From Geodermatophilus pulveris (GTDB lineage: Bacteria > Actinomycetota > Actinomycetes > Mycobacteriales > Geodermatophilaceae), in the NCBI RefSeq assembly GCF_900188375.1, contig NZ_FZOO01000009.1, positions 62,001-126,000 on the forward strand: 64,000 nucleotides of DNA. Direction: 5' to 3'. Under the pieces are notes generated by a model that saw only the letters and a list, made by a program, of their open reading frames with translations, did no database searches and had not been told where the DNA came from. Positions 32,521 to 40,552 of the stretch are shown here, piece after piece. The translations under genes and the position numbers were made by a program. Each line of letters starts with the position of its first letter. Position 1 is the first letter of the stretch.

Positions 32521-33112
32521 TCACCGCTCGCCGTAGTACCGCTCGATGTCCTCGAGCCGCTCCCCGCGGCGCTCGAGTCGGGAGGCCATCACGGCACGGG
32601 AGGGGACGGCGTCCGGCGTCCAGCTGCCCGGGTCCCACGCTCCGCACGCAGGAATGCCCCGCGCAGTGGGAGGAGACCTGCTCGACCTCGACGACCAGCG
32701 CCAGCCGCGGGCGGTGCCCCCGCACCAGCACCCGGTCGAGCAGCGCGGGGTCTCGTCTCAGCCGGGCCCGGCCGTCCACCCGCAGCGTGTCGCCGCGGCC
32801 TGGGAGGAGGTGGAGCAGGGCGACGTCCGGGTTGGTGAGCACGTCGCGGTAGCCGTTGGCCCGCCGGTTGCCTGCCCGCTCGGGCAGCGCGATGGTCCGG
32901 TCGTCCAGGACGAGCGTGAACCCGGGCGGGTCTCCCTCGGGCGAGACGTCGCAGCTGCCGTCGGCGCCGCTGGTGGACACCAGGCAGAAGGGCGAGGCCG
33001 CCAGCCACTGCCGGTCCAGCTCGTGCAGCCGGTCCCGCTCCTTGGCGGGCGCCACAGGCGACGGTTCGCCCCGGAGCTCCCGGAGCTCGGCCTCCGTGGT
33101 GATCTCGTCCAC
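32521..33112 (-). pseudogene. Pyridoxamine-5'-phosphate-oxidase-like flavoprotein, frameshifted
   Basis: From the GTG/ATG region at 33112 the protein reads as a complete PPOX-type domain: WLAASPFCLVSTSGADGSC, DVSPEGDPPGFTLVLDDRTI, GNRRANGYRDVLTNPDVALL and DTLRVDGRARL, as far as LVVEVEQVSSHCA. The expected C-terminus then appears first in a second frame (AFLRA) and next in a third (AWDPGSWTPDAVPSRAV to IERYYGER, stop at 32523). Two single-base losses about 15-20 bases apart (32640-32662) explain this. The shifted product would lack the C-terminal dimer/FMN segment. These proteins use FMN or F420. Sequencing error is the alternative. Confidence 0.8.
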
Positions 33113-33143
33113 GACGGGCAGTCTGCCCCTGTCCGGGCACTGC

Positions 33144-33662
33144 CTAGGGGCGGTCGAAGGCGCCCATCGTCGTCTTCACCACCGCGCCGTAGGCCAGGTG
33201 CGGGACGACGTCGCTGGCCCAGTCGGTGGCCGACCAGGTGCGCGGGTCGGTGACGCCGAGGACGGTCATCGGCCCGTTGGCCGCCACCAGCACGCCGGCC
33301 GTGGTCAGCAGCGTGCCGACCAGCGGCCGCGACCGGAAGCCCGCCGCCCGCACCAGCCCGACGGCGACGCCGACGCCCACGCCGGCCACCAGCCCGGTCA
33401 GCGGGCCCAGGCCCTGCACCCGGTTGGACCGCGTGACCTCGTCCCCGGGGATCGGCACGTGCGCGGCCTCGGCCAGCTTCTCCACCGTCTGCTCGGGGGT
33501 GGAGCTGGTGCCCCGGCCGCGGACGACCATGTCCAGGTAGGTGACGGCGTTCAGCGCGGTGGTGCCCGCGGCGCCGGCGGCCGCACCGCGCAGCGCCCAG
33601 CCCACCACGCCGATGCCGCGTCGTCCCGTTCCGATGGTCCCCAGCGGGGTGCGCCTCACCAT
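33144..33662 (-). CDS. Hypothetical membrane protein
   Basis: This 172-residue protein has two to three hydrophobic segments: GWALRGAAAGAAGTTALNAVTY, LTGLVAGVGVGVAVGLV and LVGTLLTTAGVLVAANG. A polar loop carrying TVEKLAEAAHVPIPGDE lies between them. Similar actinobacterial proteins have an N-terminal glycine-rich helix and unknown function. ATG at 33662. It could be co-transcribed with the PPOX-family pseudogene 31 bp downstream. Confidence 0.65.
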   Translation of the reverse strand: MVRRTPLGTIGTGRRGIGVVGWALRGAAAGAAGTTALNAVTYLDMVVRGRGTSSTPEQTVEKLAEAAHVPIPGDEVTRSNRVQGLGPLTGLVAGVGVGVAVGLVRAAGFRSRPLVGTLLTTAGVLVAANGPMTVLGVTDPRTWSATDWASDVVPHLAYGAVVKTTMGAFDRP

Positions 33663-33701
33663 CCGCCCGGTCTACCCCCGCCGGGCGGCGGTGCACACCC
33701 T

Positions 33702-33876
33702 CCTCAGCGCGGCACCGGGGAGCAGGGGAAGCCGGCGACCAGCCGGGTGCCCCGCCGGACGGTCCCCCGGTGCTGGAGCTCGTACCCGTGGGTGGACAGC
33801 GTGGGCAGCGAGACCACAGCCGTGGACCGACAGCAGCTCCTGCAGCAGGCCGCGGTCTCCGGGGTACACGGGGCGC
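33702..33876 (-). pseudogene. Possible decayed coding remnant
   Basis: On the minus strand the block reads VYPGDRGLLQELLSVHG in one frame and continues VVSLPTLSTHGYELQHRGTV and RRGTRLVAGFPCSPVPR, then a stop, in another, as if one base were missing near 33810. The two pieces join into credible protein text, but no start or family is recognised. It begins immediately after the stop of the gene at 33879. Low confidence: GC-rich DNA can mimic this. Confidence 0.25.
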
Positions 33877-33878
33877 CC

Positions 33879-34436
33879 CTACCCGCGGGCGTCCCCGCCC
33901 CACCGGCCGCGCCGGCGCAGCAGCAGCCCGCCGACCACCACGGCCAGCACGGCGGCGGCGCCGGCCTCCAGGGTCGTGCGCGACGGGCCCCTGGGGAACA
34001 CGGTGCCGGCCGACCCGGGCGCGGGCGTGCCGGACCCGGTGAGCATCTGCACCTCCGCCGCGGCCTCGACGGTCCACGGCGCGGTCCCGCCGCACAGCCC
34101 GGCGGCCAGCCCGTCGTCCTCCCGGGTGGCGAAGACCAGGAAGGGGCCCTCGCCGGTGAGCTCCAGGCCGCACGAGGCACCCGACGCGGGGGACAGCACG
34201 CCCTGCCGGGCGGCGACCCGGCCGGTGTAGACGGTGCCGACACGGAAGACGTGCAGGGCGGTGTCGCCGGCCACCTCCCGGGACTCCAGCCGGCCGGAGA
34301 ACACCGCGTCGGCGCGCAGGGCGAGCTCGGTCGACGTCCCCCCGGTGCAGCCGCACGCCGACGCCGCCGGCGCCAGCACCCAGCCGGCCAGCACGAGCAG
34401 CAGGCCGGCGAGCAGTCCGGTCGTGGCGCGGCGCAC
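33879..34436 (-). CDS. Secreted/anchored protein with N-terminal CxC (netrin/TIMP-like) motif
   Basis: This 185-residue precursor has a signal peptide (VRRATTGLLAGLLLVLAGWV, cleavage near ASA), and the mature protein starts CGCTGG. It has two further cysteines (ASCGLEL, GLCGGTAPW), a Pro/Gly/Thr linker, and a C-terminal TM helix (AGAAAVLAVVVGGLLL) followed by RRRGRW. A mature N-terminus of Cys-x-Cys plus a small beta-barrel resembles the netrin/TIMP-like proteins of actinobacteria, whose role is unknown. It would face outward, anchored by the C-terminal helix. The GTG at 34436 fits the signal peptide. Confidence 0.7.
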   Translation of the reverse strand: MRRATTGLLAGLLLVLAGWVLAPAASACGCTGGTSTELALRADAVFSGRLESREVAGDTALHVFRVGTVYTGRVAARQGVLSPASGASCGLELTGEGPFLVFATREDDGLAAGLCGGTAPWTVEAAAEVQMLTGSGTPAPGSAGTVFPRGPSRTTLEAGAAAVLAVVVGGLLLRRRGRWGGDARG

Positions 34437-34494
34437 GGCACCAGCATCCCCGGGCCGGTGGCGCCGTGGCGCGAGGGCGGCCAGCCTGGGCGGT

Positions 34495-34749
34495 GTGGAC
34501 GACGTGGGCGCGCGCCTGGAGCAGGCGATCGGCGCGCTGCTGGACCACCGGCGGGCCGGCGCGACGATCTGCCCGTCCGAGGCCGCCCGCGCCGTCGACC
34601 CGGCCGGCTGGCGGGCCCTGATGCCCGCCGCCCGTGCGGCGGCCGGCCGGCTGGCCGCGGCCGGGCGGGCGGAGGTCACCCAGCGCGGCGAGGTCGTCGA
34701 CGTGGCCACCGCGCGCGGCCCGGTGCGGGTGCGCCGGCCTCAGTCCTGA
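34495..34749 (+). CDS. DUF3253 family protein
   Basis: This 84-residue protein has a winged-helix-like fold predicted for the family, with LDHRRAGATICPSEAARAVDP as signature, then WRALMPAARAAAGRLAAAGR and a C-terminal strand VTQRGEVVDVATARGPVRVR. DUF3253 proteins may bind nucleic acid, but no function is established. GTG at 34495. Its 3' end overlaps the convergent Lrp gene by 10 bp. Confidence 0.85.
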   Translation: MDDVGARLEQAIGALLDHRRAGATICPSEAARAVDPAGWRALMPAARAAAGRLAAAGRAEVTQRGEVVDVATARGPVRVRRPQS

Positions 34750-35213
34750 GCCGTCGCGCGCTCCAGCAGCGGGCCCATGCGGTGGTCGACCAGCCGGCGC
34801 AGCGCCAGCGCGGTGTCGGTGCGCTGGACGCCGGGGATGGCCAGCACCCGCTCGGTGATGCGCCACAGGTCGTCGGCGTCGACGGCGACCACCCGCACCA
34901 GCAGGTCGGCGACGCCGGACAGCGCGGTCACCTCGAGCACCTCGGGGATGTGTGCGAGCGCGTCGCCGACGTCGGCCAGGCTCCGCTGCACCACCTGCAC
35001 GGTCACGTACGCGCCGAGCCGGTAGCCCAGGGCCTCCGGGCGGACCCGGTGGTCGAAGGGCGCCAGCGCGTCGCCGGACTCCAGCCGGGCCAGCCGGGCC
35101 TGCACGGTGTTGCGGGCCAGCCCGAGCCGCTGCGACAGCGCCATGACCGTCGCCCGCGGGTCCTCGCCCAGGGCCTGGAGGAGGCGGGCGTCGGTGGCGT
35201 CGAGAGCGGTCAC
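34740..35213 (-). CDS. Lrp/AsnC family transcriptional regulator (BkdR-like by context)
   Basis: This 157-residue regulator has an N-terminal HTH (LDATDARLLQALGEDPRATV, then LSQRLGLARNTVQARLARLE) and a C-terminal RAM ligand domain (YVTVQVVQRSLADVGDALAH; VTALSGVADLLVRVVAVD). It is divergent from the 2-oxo acid dehydrogenase operon, the position of BkdR and other Lrp-type regulators that sense branched-chain amino or keto acids. GTG at 35213. Candidate TGCGCA-type sites lie in the shared promoter region. Confidence 0.88.
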   Translation of the reverse strand: MTALDATDARLLQALGEDPRATVMALSQRLGLARNTVQARLARLESGDALAPFDHRVRPEALGYRLGAYVTVQVVQRSLADVGDALAHIPEVLEVTALSGVADLLVRVVAVDADDLWRITERVLAIPGVQRTDTALALRRLVDHRMGPLLERATAQD

Positions 35214-35255
35214 GCCGCTCAGTCTGACAGGATCCGCACCCCCCGGGAGGGGCAT

Positions 35256-35288
35256 CCTGCGCAATCCGGGGGGCGGACCTTGCGCAGA
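35256..35288. promoter_or_regulatory. Paired TTGCGCA-type motifs, candidate Lrp operator
   Basis: CCTGCGCAATC (35256-35266) and CTTGCGCAGAA (35279-35289) are two similar copies of TTGCGCA/TGCGCAA spaced about 23 bases, near two helical turns, between the divergent Lrp-type regulator and the dehydrogenase operon. Lrp/AsnC proteins often bind such phased degenerate repeats. The rest of 35214-35432 holds no clear gene. Confidence 0.45.
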
Positions 35289-35432
35289 ACGGGGGGTGGG
35301 TGTCTCCTCCACTCCAGGCCCGGACGTGCCACGATGTGTGAGTGGTGCCACACCCGGGCGCCACGGGACGTCCAGACCGCCGCCCCGACCGGTGACCCCG
35401 GCAGCAGCGGTGCGACGGTGAGGAGGAGCACA

Positions 35433-36602
35433 GTGCGCGAGCTCGCGAGCAGACCCCTGAGCGCAGCGGTGTCCGGCATGACCACCGAGGTGGTCGACCC
35501 GGTACCGGGGGCGGGGGCGCCGCACCTGCCCCGCCAGACCGGTCTGGTGCAGCTGCTGACACCCGAGGGCGAGCGGGTCGAGCACCCCGACTACGCCATC
35601 GACGTGACGGCCGAGGAGCTGCGCGACCTCTACCGCGACCTGGTGCTGGTCCGCCGCTGGGACGTCGAGGCCACCGCGCTGCAGCGGCAGGGCGAGCTGG
35701 GCATCTGGGCCTCGCTGCTGGGCCAGGAGGCCGCGCAGGTCGGCGCCGGCCGCGCCCTGCGCCCCGACGACACGGCCTTCCCCACCTACCGCGAGCACGG
35801 CGTGGCGTGGACCCGCGGGGTGGACCCGCTGCACGTCATCAGCCTGTTCCGCGGCGTCGACAACGGCGGCTGGGACCCGGTCGCCACCGGGTTCAACCTC
35901 TACACCGTCGTCATCGGCGCCCAGTGCCTGCACGCCACCGGCTACGCCATGGGCCTGCAGCGCGACGGCGCGGAGTCCGCCGCCCTGGCGTTCCTCGGCG
36001 ACGGCGCGACCAGCCAGGGCGAGGTCAACGAGGCGATGATCTGGGCGGCCAGCTTCTCCGCGCCGGTCGTCTTCTTCTGCCAGAACAACCAGTACGCGAT
36101 CAGCGTCCCGCTGGAGCGCCAGTCGCGGGTGCCGCTGTACCAGCGCGCGGCCGGCTTCGGCTTCCCCGGCGTCCGGGTCGACGGCAACGACGTGCTCGCC
36201 GTCCTGGCGGTGACCCGCGCGGCGCTGGCCGCCGCCCGCGAGGGCCAGGGCCCCACCTTCATCGAGGCGTTCACCTACCGGATGGGCGCGCACACCACCT
36301 CCGACGACCCCACCCGCTACCGGCTGGCCAGCGAGCTGGAGGAGTGGAAGCTGCGCGACCCGATCGCGCGGGTCAAGGCGTACCTGTCGCGCACCGGCAC
36401 CGCCGACGCGGACTTCTTCGCCGACGTCGAGGCCCGGGCCGACGAACTGGCCGCCCACATCCGGCGCGGCACCACCGAGATGCCCGACCCGCCCGGGACG
36501 GCGATGTTCGACCGGGTGTACGCCGAGCAGACGCCGCACCTGGCCGCCCAGCAGGCGCAGTTCGAGGCCTACCAGGCCGGCTTCGAGGGGAGCCACCGGT
36601 GA
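35433..36602 (+). CDS. bkdA: 2-oxo acid dehydrogenase E1 component, alpha subunit (branched-chain/pyruvate type)
   Basis: This 389-residue thiamine-diphosphate enzyme subunit decarboxylates the 2-oxo acid and passes the acyl group to E2. The ThDP/Mg motif runs from GDGATSQGEVNEAMIWAASF to the NN of VVFFCQNNQYAIS. The C-terminal third has the phosphorylation-loop-like YRMGAHTTSDDPTRYR. It groups with BCKDH/acetoin/pyruvate E1-alpha by length. The GTG at 35433 has GAGGAGG seven bases upstream; the ATG at 35478 is an alternative. First gene of a three-gene E1a-E1b-E2 operon with an Lrp regulator divergent, which favours branched-chain keto acids. Confidence 0.9.
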   Translation: MRELASRPLSAAVSGMTTEVVDPVPGAGAPHLPRQTGLVQLLTPEGERVEHPDYAIDVTAEELRDLYRDLVLVRRWDVEATALQRQGELGIWASLLGQEAAQVGAGRALRPDDTAFPTYREHGVAWTRGVDPLHVISLFRGVDNGGWDPVATGFNLYTVVIGAQCLHATGYAMGLQRDGAESAALAFLGDGATSQGEVNEAMIWAASFSAPVVFFCQNNQYAISVPLERQSRVPLYQRAAGFGFPGVRVDGNDVLAVLAVTRAALAAAREGQGPTFIEAFTYRMGAHTTSDDPTRYRLASELEEWKLRDPIARVKAYLSRTGTADADFFADVEARADELAAHIRRGTTEMPDPPGTAMFDRVYAEQTPHLAAQQAQFEAYQAGFEGSHR

Positions 36603-36685
36603 CCGGGCCGAAGACGACGCCCGAGCGAGCATCGCAGGGAGCGCCGGCGACCGAGGAGCGTACCGAGGGCGGAGTCGAGCGATGA
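36599..36685 (+). CDS. Possible 28-codon bridging ORF between E1 alpha and E1 beta
   Basis: A GTG at 36599 overlaps the E1-alpha stop (GTGA), and the frame runs 28 codons to a TGA overlapping the E1-beta ATG (ATGA at 36682-36685). The peptide (VTGPKTTPERASQGAP, then an acidic end) has no recognisable fold. E1-beta has its own GGAG about eight bases upstream, so the small frame is not required for its translation. It may be a chance opening that happens to have coupled ends. Confidence 0.25.
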   Translation: MTGPKTTPERASQGAPATEERTEGGVER

Positions 36686-37659
36686 CACAGCTGCTCACCA
36701 TCGGCAAGGCGCTCAACCTCGGCCTGCGCCGGGCCATGGAGGACGACGCCAAGGTCGTGCTCATGGGGGAGGACATCGGCCGCCTGGGCGGGGTCTTCCG
36801 CATCACCGACGGCCTGCAGAAGGACTTCGGCGAGGACCGTGTCGTCGACACCCCGCTGGCCGAGGCCGGCATCCTCGGCACCGCCGTCGGCCTGGCCATG
36901 CGCGGCTACCGGCCGGTGTGCGAGATCCAGTTCGACGGGTTCGTCTTCCCCGCCTACAACCAGATCGTCACCCAGGTCGCCAAGATCCACGCCCGCTCGC
37001 GGGGACGGCTGGCGATGCCGATCGTCATCCGGATCCCCTTCGGCGGGGGCATCGGCGCCGTCGAGCACCACAGCGAGAGCCCGGAGGCGTACTTCGCGCA
37101 CACGCCGGGGCTCAAGGTCGTCGCGGTCAGCAACCCGGTCGACGCCTACTGGGGCATCCAGCAGGCCATCGCCCACCCCGACCCGGTCGTCTTCCTGGAG
37201 CCCAAGCGGCGGTACTGGGACAAGGGCGAGGTGGACACCGACGCCACGCCGGACCCGCTGCTCGCCGCCCGCGTCGTGCGCGCCGGCGACGACGTCACGG
37301 TGCTGGCCTACGGGCCGATGGTGAAGACCGCGCTGCAGGCGGCCGAGGCCGCCGCGGAGGAGGGCCGCTCCCTGGAGGTGGTCGACCTGCGCGCGATCAG
37401 CCCGCTGGACCTCGACCCGGTGGTGGAGTCGGTGCGGCGCACCGGCCGCTGCGTCGTCGTGCACGAGGCGCCGGTGACCCTCGGGCTCGGCGCCGAGATC
37501 GCCGCGCGGATCACCGAGAGCTGCTTCCACTCCCTCGAGGCCCCGGTGCTGCGGGTGGGGGGCTACGACACCCCCTACCCGCCGTCCAAGCTCGAGGAGG
37601 AGTACCTGCCCGACCTCGACCGGGTGCTCGACGCCGTCGACCGTGCCATGGAGTTCTGA
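36682..37659 (+). CDS. bkdB: 2-oxo acid dehydrogenase E1 component, beta subunit
   Basis: This 325-residue transketolase-like subunit pairs with E1-alpha in an a2b2 tetramer. It has MEDDAKVVLMGEDIGRLGGVF, DRVVDTPLAEAGILGTAVGLAM, RIPFGGGIGAVEHHSESPEAY (ThDP/substrate contact region with HHS) and the C-terminal transketolase domain (DVTVLAYGPMVKTALQAAEA; VVDLRAISPLD). ATG at 36682; the E2 gene follows after three bases. No E3 gene in the window. Confidence 0.93.
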   Translation: MTQLLTIGKALNLGLRRAMEDDAKVVLMGEDIGRLGGVFRITDGLQKDFGEDRVVDTPLAEAGILGTAVGLAMRGYRPVCEIQFDGFVFPAYNQIVTQVAKIHARSRGRLAMPIVIRIPFGGGIGAVEHHSESPEAYFAHTPGLKVVAVSNPVDAYWGIQQAIAHPDPVVFLEPKRRYWDKGEVDTDATPDPLLAARVVRAGDDVTVLAYGPMVKTALQAAEAAAEEGRSLEVVDLRAISPLDLDPVVESVRRTGRCVVVHEAPVTLGLGAEIAARITESCFHSLEAPVLRVGGYDTPYPPSKLEEEYLPDLDRVLDAVDRAMEF

Positions 37660-37662
37660 CCG

Positions 37663-39135
37663 ATGCTGCGCCAGTTCATGCTGCCCGACGTCGGCGAGGG
37701 GCTCACCGAGGGCGAGATCCTGCACTGGCTGGTCGCCGTCGGCGACACGGTCACGGTCAACCAGCCGCTGTGCGAGGTGGAGACGGCCAAGGCCGCCGTC
37801 GAGCTGCCCTCGCCGTGGGCGGGCACGGTCACCGCGCTGCTGCACGAGGCCGGTTCGACCGTCGACGTCGGGACGCCGATCATCACCATCGACACCGGCG
37901 GCGGCGACGTACCGGCCCCCGCTCCCGCCCCCGACCGGGCGGCGGACGCGGAGCCGGCGGCCGGGCTGATCGGCGGGGCGGCCCCCGGCGGGCGGACGGC
38001 GGTGCTGGTCGGTTACGGCCCGCGCACCACCGAGGCCCGCCGCCGCCCCCGCCGCGGCGCACCGCCGCCCAGCCGGCCGGCCGCCCGCGTCCCCGGCGCG
38101 GACTACGGCAGCGGGGGCCAGGAGCGCCCGCCGCTGCTGGCCACCGCCCCGGACATGACCACCAAGCCGGTGCGGCACGGTGGCCTGGAGGTGGGCCGGC
38201 AGGCCGAGGCCAACGCCGCGGGCGGGGAGTCGGTGACCGCGCTGAGCGCCGCCCCCGGCCGCGGGCGGGCCCGCCCGCTGGCCAAGCCGCCGGTGCGCAA
38301 GCTGGCCAAGGACCTCGGCGTGGACCTCACCGCGCTCACCGGCAGCGGTCCCGGTGGGGTGATCACCCGCGCCGACGTCCACCAGGCGGCCGCGGCCCCC
38401 GCGTCGGTGACGGAGCTGCCGTCGGCGGCCGCGACGGCGGGGGAGCAGCGCATCCCGGTGCGCGGGGTGCGCAAGCACACCGCGGCGGCGATGGTCGCCA
38501 GCGCGTTCACCGCCCCGCACGTCACCGAGTTCCTCACCGTCGACGTGACCCGGATGCTCAAGCTGCGCTCCCGGCTGGCCGCGCGGCCGGAGTTCGCCGG
38601 GGTCCGGGTCAGCCCGCTGCTGTTCGCCGCCAAGGCGGTGCTGCTGGCCGCCGGCCGGCACCCGATGGTCAACAGCTCGTGGGACGAGGCGGCGCAGGAG
38701 ATCGTCGTGCACGGGCAGGTGAACCTGGGCATCGCGGCGGCCACCCCGCGCGGGCTGCTGGTCCCGAACGTCAAGGACGCCGGCCGGCTGTCCCTGGTCG
38801 AGCTGGCGACCGCGCTGGCGCAGCTCACCGAGACCGCCCGGGCCGGGCGGACCGCGCCGGAGGACATGACCGGCGGGACGATCACGATCACCAACGTCGG
38901 CGTCTTCGGCGTGGACACCGGGACGCCGATCCTCAACCCCGGCGAGTCGGCGATCCTGGCCTTCGGGGCGATCCGCGAGATGCCGTGGGTGCACAAGGGG
39001 AAGGTCCGCCCGCGGCAGGTGACCCAGCTGGCCCTGTCCTTCGACCACCGGGTGATCGACGGCGAGCTGGGCAGCCGGTTCCTCGCCGACGTCGGCGCGC
39101 TGATGTCCGACCCGGGGACGGCGCTGGCCTTCTGA
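37663..39135 (+). CDS. bkdC: 2-oxo acid dehydrogenase E2 component (dihydrolipoamide acyltransferase)
   Basis: This 490-residue protein has one N-terminal lipoyl domain with the lipoylated Lys43 (VETAKAAVELPS), a long Pro/Ala/Arg linker (about 90-200), a peripheral subunit-binding domain (PVRKLAKDLGVDLTALTGSG) and the catalytic domain ending with the active His462 (LSFDHRVIDGELG). A single lipoyl domain is usual for branched-chain E2. The linker is unusually Arg/Pro-rich (EARRRPRRGAPPPSRPAAR). Cytosolic core of the complex. Confidence 0.94.
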   Translation: MLRQFMLPDVGEGLTEGEILHWLVAVGDTVTVNQPLCEVETAKAAVELPSPWAGTVTALLHEAGSTVDVGTPIITIDTGGGDVPAPAPAPDRAADAEPAAGLIGGAAPGGRTAVLVGYGPRTTEARRRPRRGAPPPSRPAARVPGADYGSGGQERPPLLATAPDMTTKPVRHGGLEVGRQAEANAAGGESVTALSAAPGRGRARPLAKPPVRKLAKDLGVDLTALTGSGPGGVITRADVHQAAAAPASVTELPSAAATAGEQRIPVRGVRKHTAAAMVASAFTAPHVTEFLTVDVTRMLKLRSRLAARPEFAGVRVSPLLFAAKAVLLAAGRHPMVNSSWDEAAQEIVVHGQVNLGIAAATPRGLLVPNVKDAGRLSLVELATALAQLTETARAGRTAPEDMTGGTITITNVGVFGVDTGTPILNPGESAILAFGAIREMPWVHKGKVRPRQVTQLALSFDHRVIDGELGSRFLADVGALMSDPGTALAF

Positions 39136-39274
39136 GTCACCCGGCTGTCGGCCGAGGGGGGGTGCGCGACCGGGTGCAGGCGGTCGCGCGCGCCGACGAC
39201 AGCGGACCGGTGCGCCCCGGCGGGTGAGGATGAGGGGCCCGGGTGCACGGCCCGGGCCCCACGGGAGGAGTCCG

Positions 39275-40552
39275 GTGCCCGATCACCCGCCCCAGCCCGG
39301 TACCGGCCGCCCGGAGCTGGCCCGCCGGCTGGGCACCGGCGACGCCGTGGTCATCGGCGTGGGCTCGATGGTCGGCGCCGGGGTCTTCGCCGCCTTCACC
39401 CCCGCCGCGGCCGCCGCCGGGGCCGGCCTGCTCGTCGGTCTGGCGCTGGCCGCCGTCGTCGCGTACTGCAACGCCGTCGCCTCCGCCCAGCTCGCCGCCC
39501 AGTACCCGTCCTCGGGCGGGACCTACCTCTACGGCCGCGAGCGGCTCGGCCCGTGGTGGGGGTTCCTCGCCGGGTGGGGCTTCGTCATCGGCAAGACCGC
39601 CAGCTGCGCGGCGATGGCGCTGACCTTCGCCGCGTACGCCGCCCCCGCCGGATGGCAGCGGCCGGTGGCCGTCGCGGCGGTGGTGGCGCTGGCCGCCGTC
39701 AACTACCGCGGCATCACCCGGACCGCCGGGCTGACCCGCGTCATCGTCACCGTCGTCCTGCTCGCCCTCGCCGTGGCGGTGGTCGTCGCCTGGGCCGGCG
39801 GGCAGGCCGACCCCGGCCGGCTGGGCTCGTGGACCGCCCCGCCCGGCGGGTGGTACGGCGTGCTGCAGGCGGCCGGTCTGCTCTTCTTCGCCTTCGCCGG
39901 CTACGCCCGCATCGCCACCCTCGGCGAGGAGGTGCGCGACCCCGCCCGCACCATCCCGCGCGCCGTCTCGGCGGCCCTGGGCATCGCGGTGGCCGTCTAC
40001 GCCGTGGTGGCGGTGACGCTGCTGGCCGTCCTCGGGCCGGAGGGGACCGCGGCCACCCCGGTGCCGCTGGCCGCCGCGGTCGGGGACGCCGGCGACTGGG
40101 CCGGCGCGGTCGTGCGCGTCGGCGCCGCCGCGGCCGCCCTCGGCGCGCTGCTGGCCCTCATCGCGGGCATCGGGCGCACCGGGCTGGCGATGGCCCGCGA
40201 GGGCGACCTGCCCGGCCCGCTGGCCGCCGTCCACCCCCGGTACCGGGTGCCGCACCGCGCCGAGGTGGCCCTCGCCGCGGTCGTCTGCGTGCTCGTCCTG
40301 ACCGTCGACCTGCGCGGGGCGATCGGCTTCTCCTCCGTCGGCGTGCTGGTCTACTACCTCGTGGCCAACGTCGCCGCGGCCACCCAGACCGGCCCGCACC
40401 GCCGCTTCCCGCGGGGCCTCCAGGTACTCGGCGCCCTCGGCTGCGTGGTGCTGGTCGTGACGCTGCCGGTCGCGTCGGTAGCCGCCGGGGTGGCGGTGTT
40501 CGCCGTCGGGGTCGGCTACCGGCTGTGGCGGCTGCGGGCGGTGGCCCGGTGA
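39275..40552 (+). CDS. APC family amino acid permease
   Basis: This 425-residue transporter has about twelve helices. The start GDAVVIGVGSMVGAGVFAAF is the helix-1 GxGxG substrate site of APC carriers. SSGGTYLYGRERLGPWWGF and the LLFFAFAGYARIATLGEEV helix-6 region are typical. The GTG at 39275 follows GGGAGGAG. The substrate cannot be set from sequence. Its stop overlaps the following GTG (GTGA), coupling it to the AGE-family isomerase gene, an odd pairing. Confidence 0.9.
   Translation: MPDHPPQPGTGRPELARRLGTGDAVVIGVGSMVGAGVFAAFTPAAAAAGAGLLVGLALAAVVAYCNAVASAQLAAQYPSSGGTYLYGRERLGPWWGFLAGWGFVIGKTASCAAMALTFAAYAAPAGWQRPVAVAAVVALAAVNYRGITRTAGLTRVIVTVVLLALAVAVVVAWAGGQADPGRLGSWTAPPGGWYGVLQAAGLLFFAFAGYARIATLGEEVRDPARTIPRAVSAALGIAVAVYAVVAVTLLAVLGPEGTAATPVPLAAAVGDAGDWAGAVVRVGAAAAALGALLALIAGIGRTGLAMAREGDLPGPLAAVHPRYRVPHRAEVALAAVVCVLVLTVDLRGAIGFSSVGVLVYYLVANVAAATQTGPHRRFPRGLQVLGALGCVVLVVTLPVASVAAGVAVFAVGVGYRLWRLRAVAR

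Noticed and set aside
36373..39048. Long open frame antisense to the 2-oxo acid dehydrogenase genes
   Set aside because: It mirrors the codon pattern of the real genes and gives Arg/Gly/Pro-rich text with no motifs; the plus-strand genes have complete catalytic motifs.
39137..39178. Terminator after the E2 gene
   Set aside because: CACCCGG and CCGGGTG can pair, but across about 28 bases with a weak interior; too uncertain to list.
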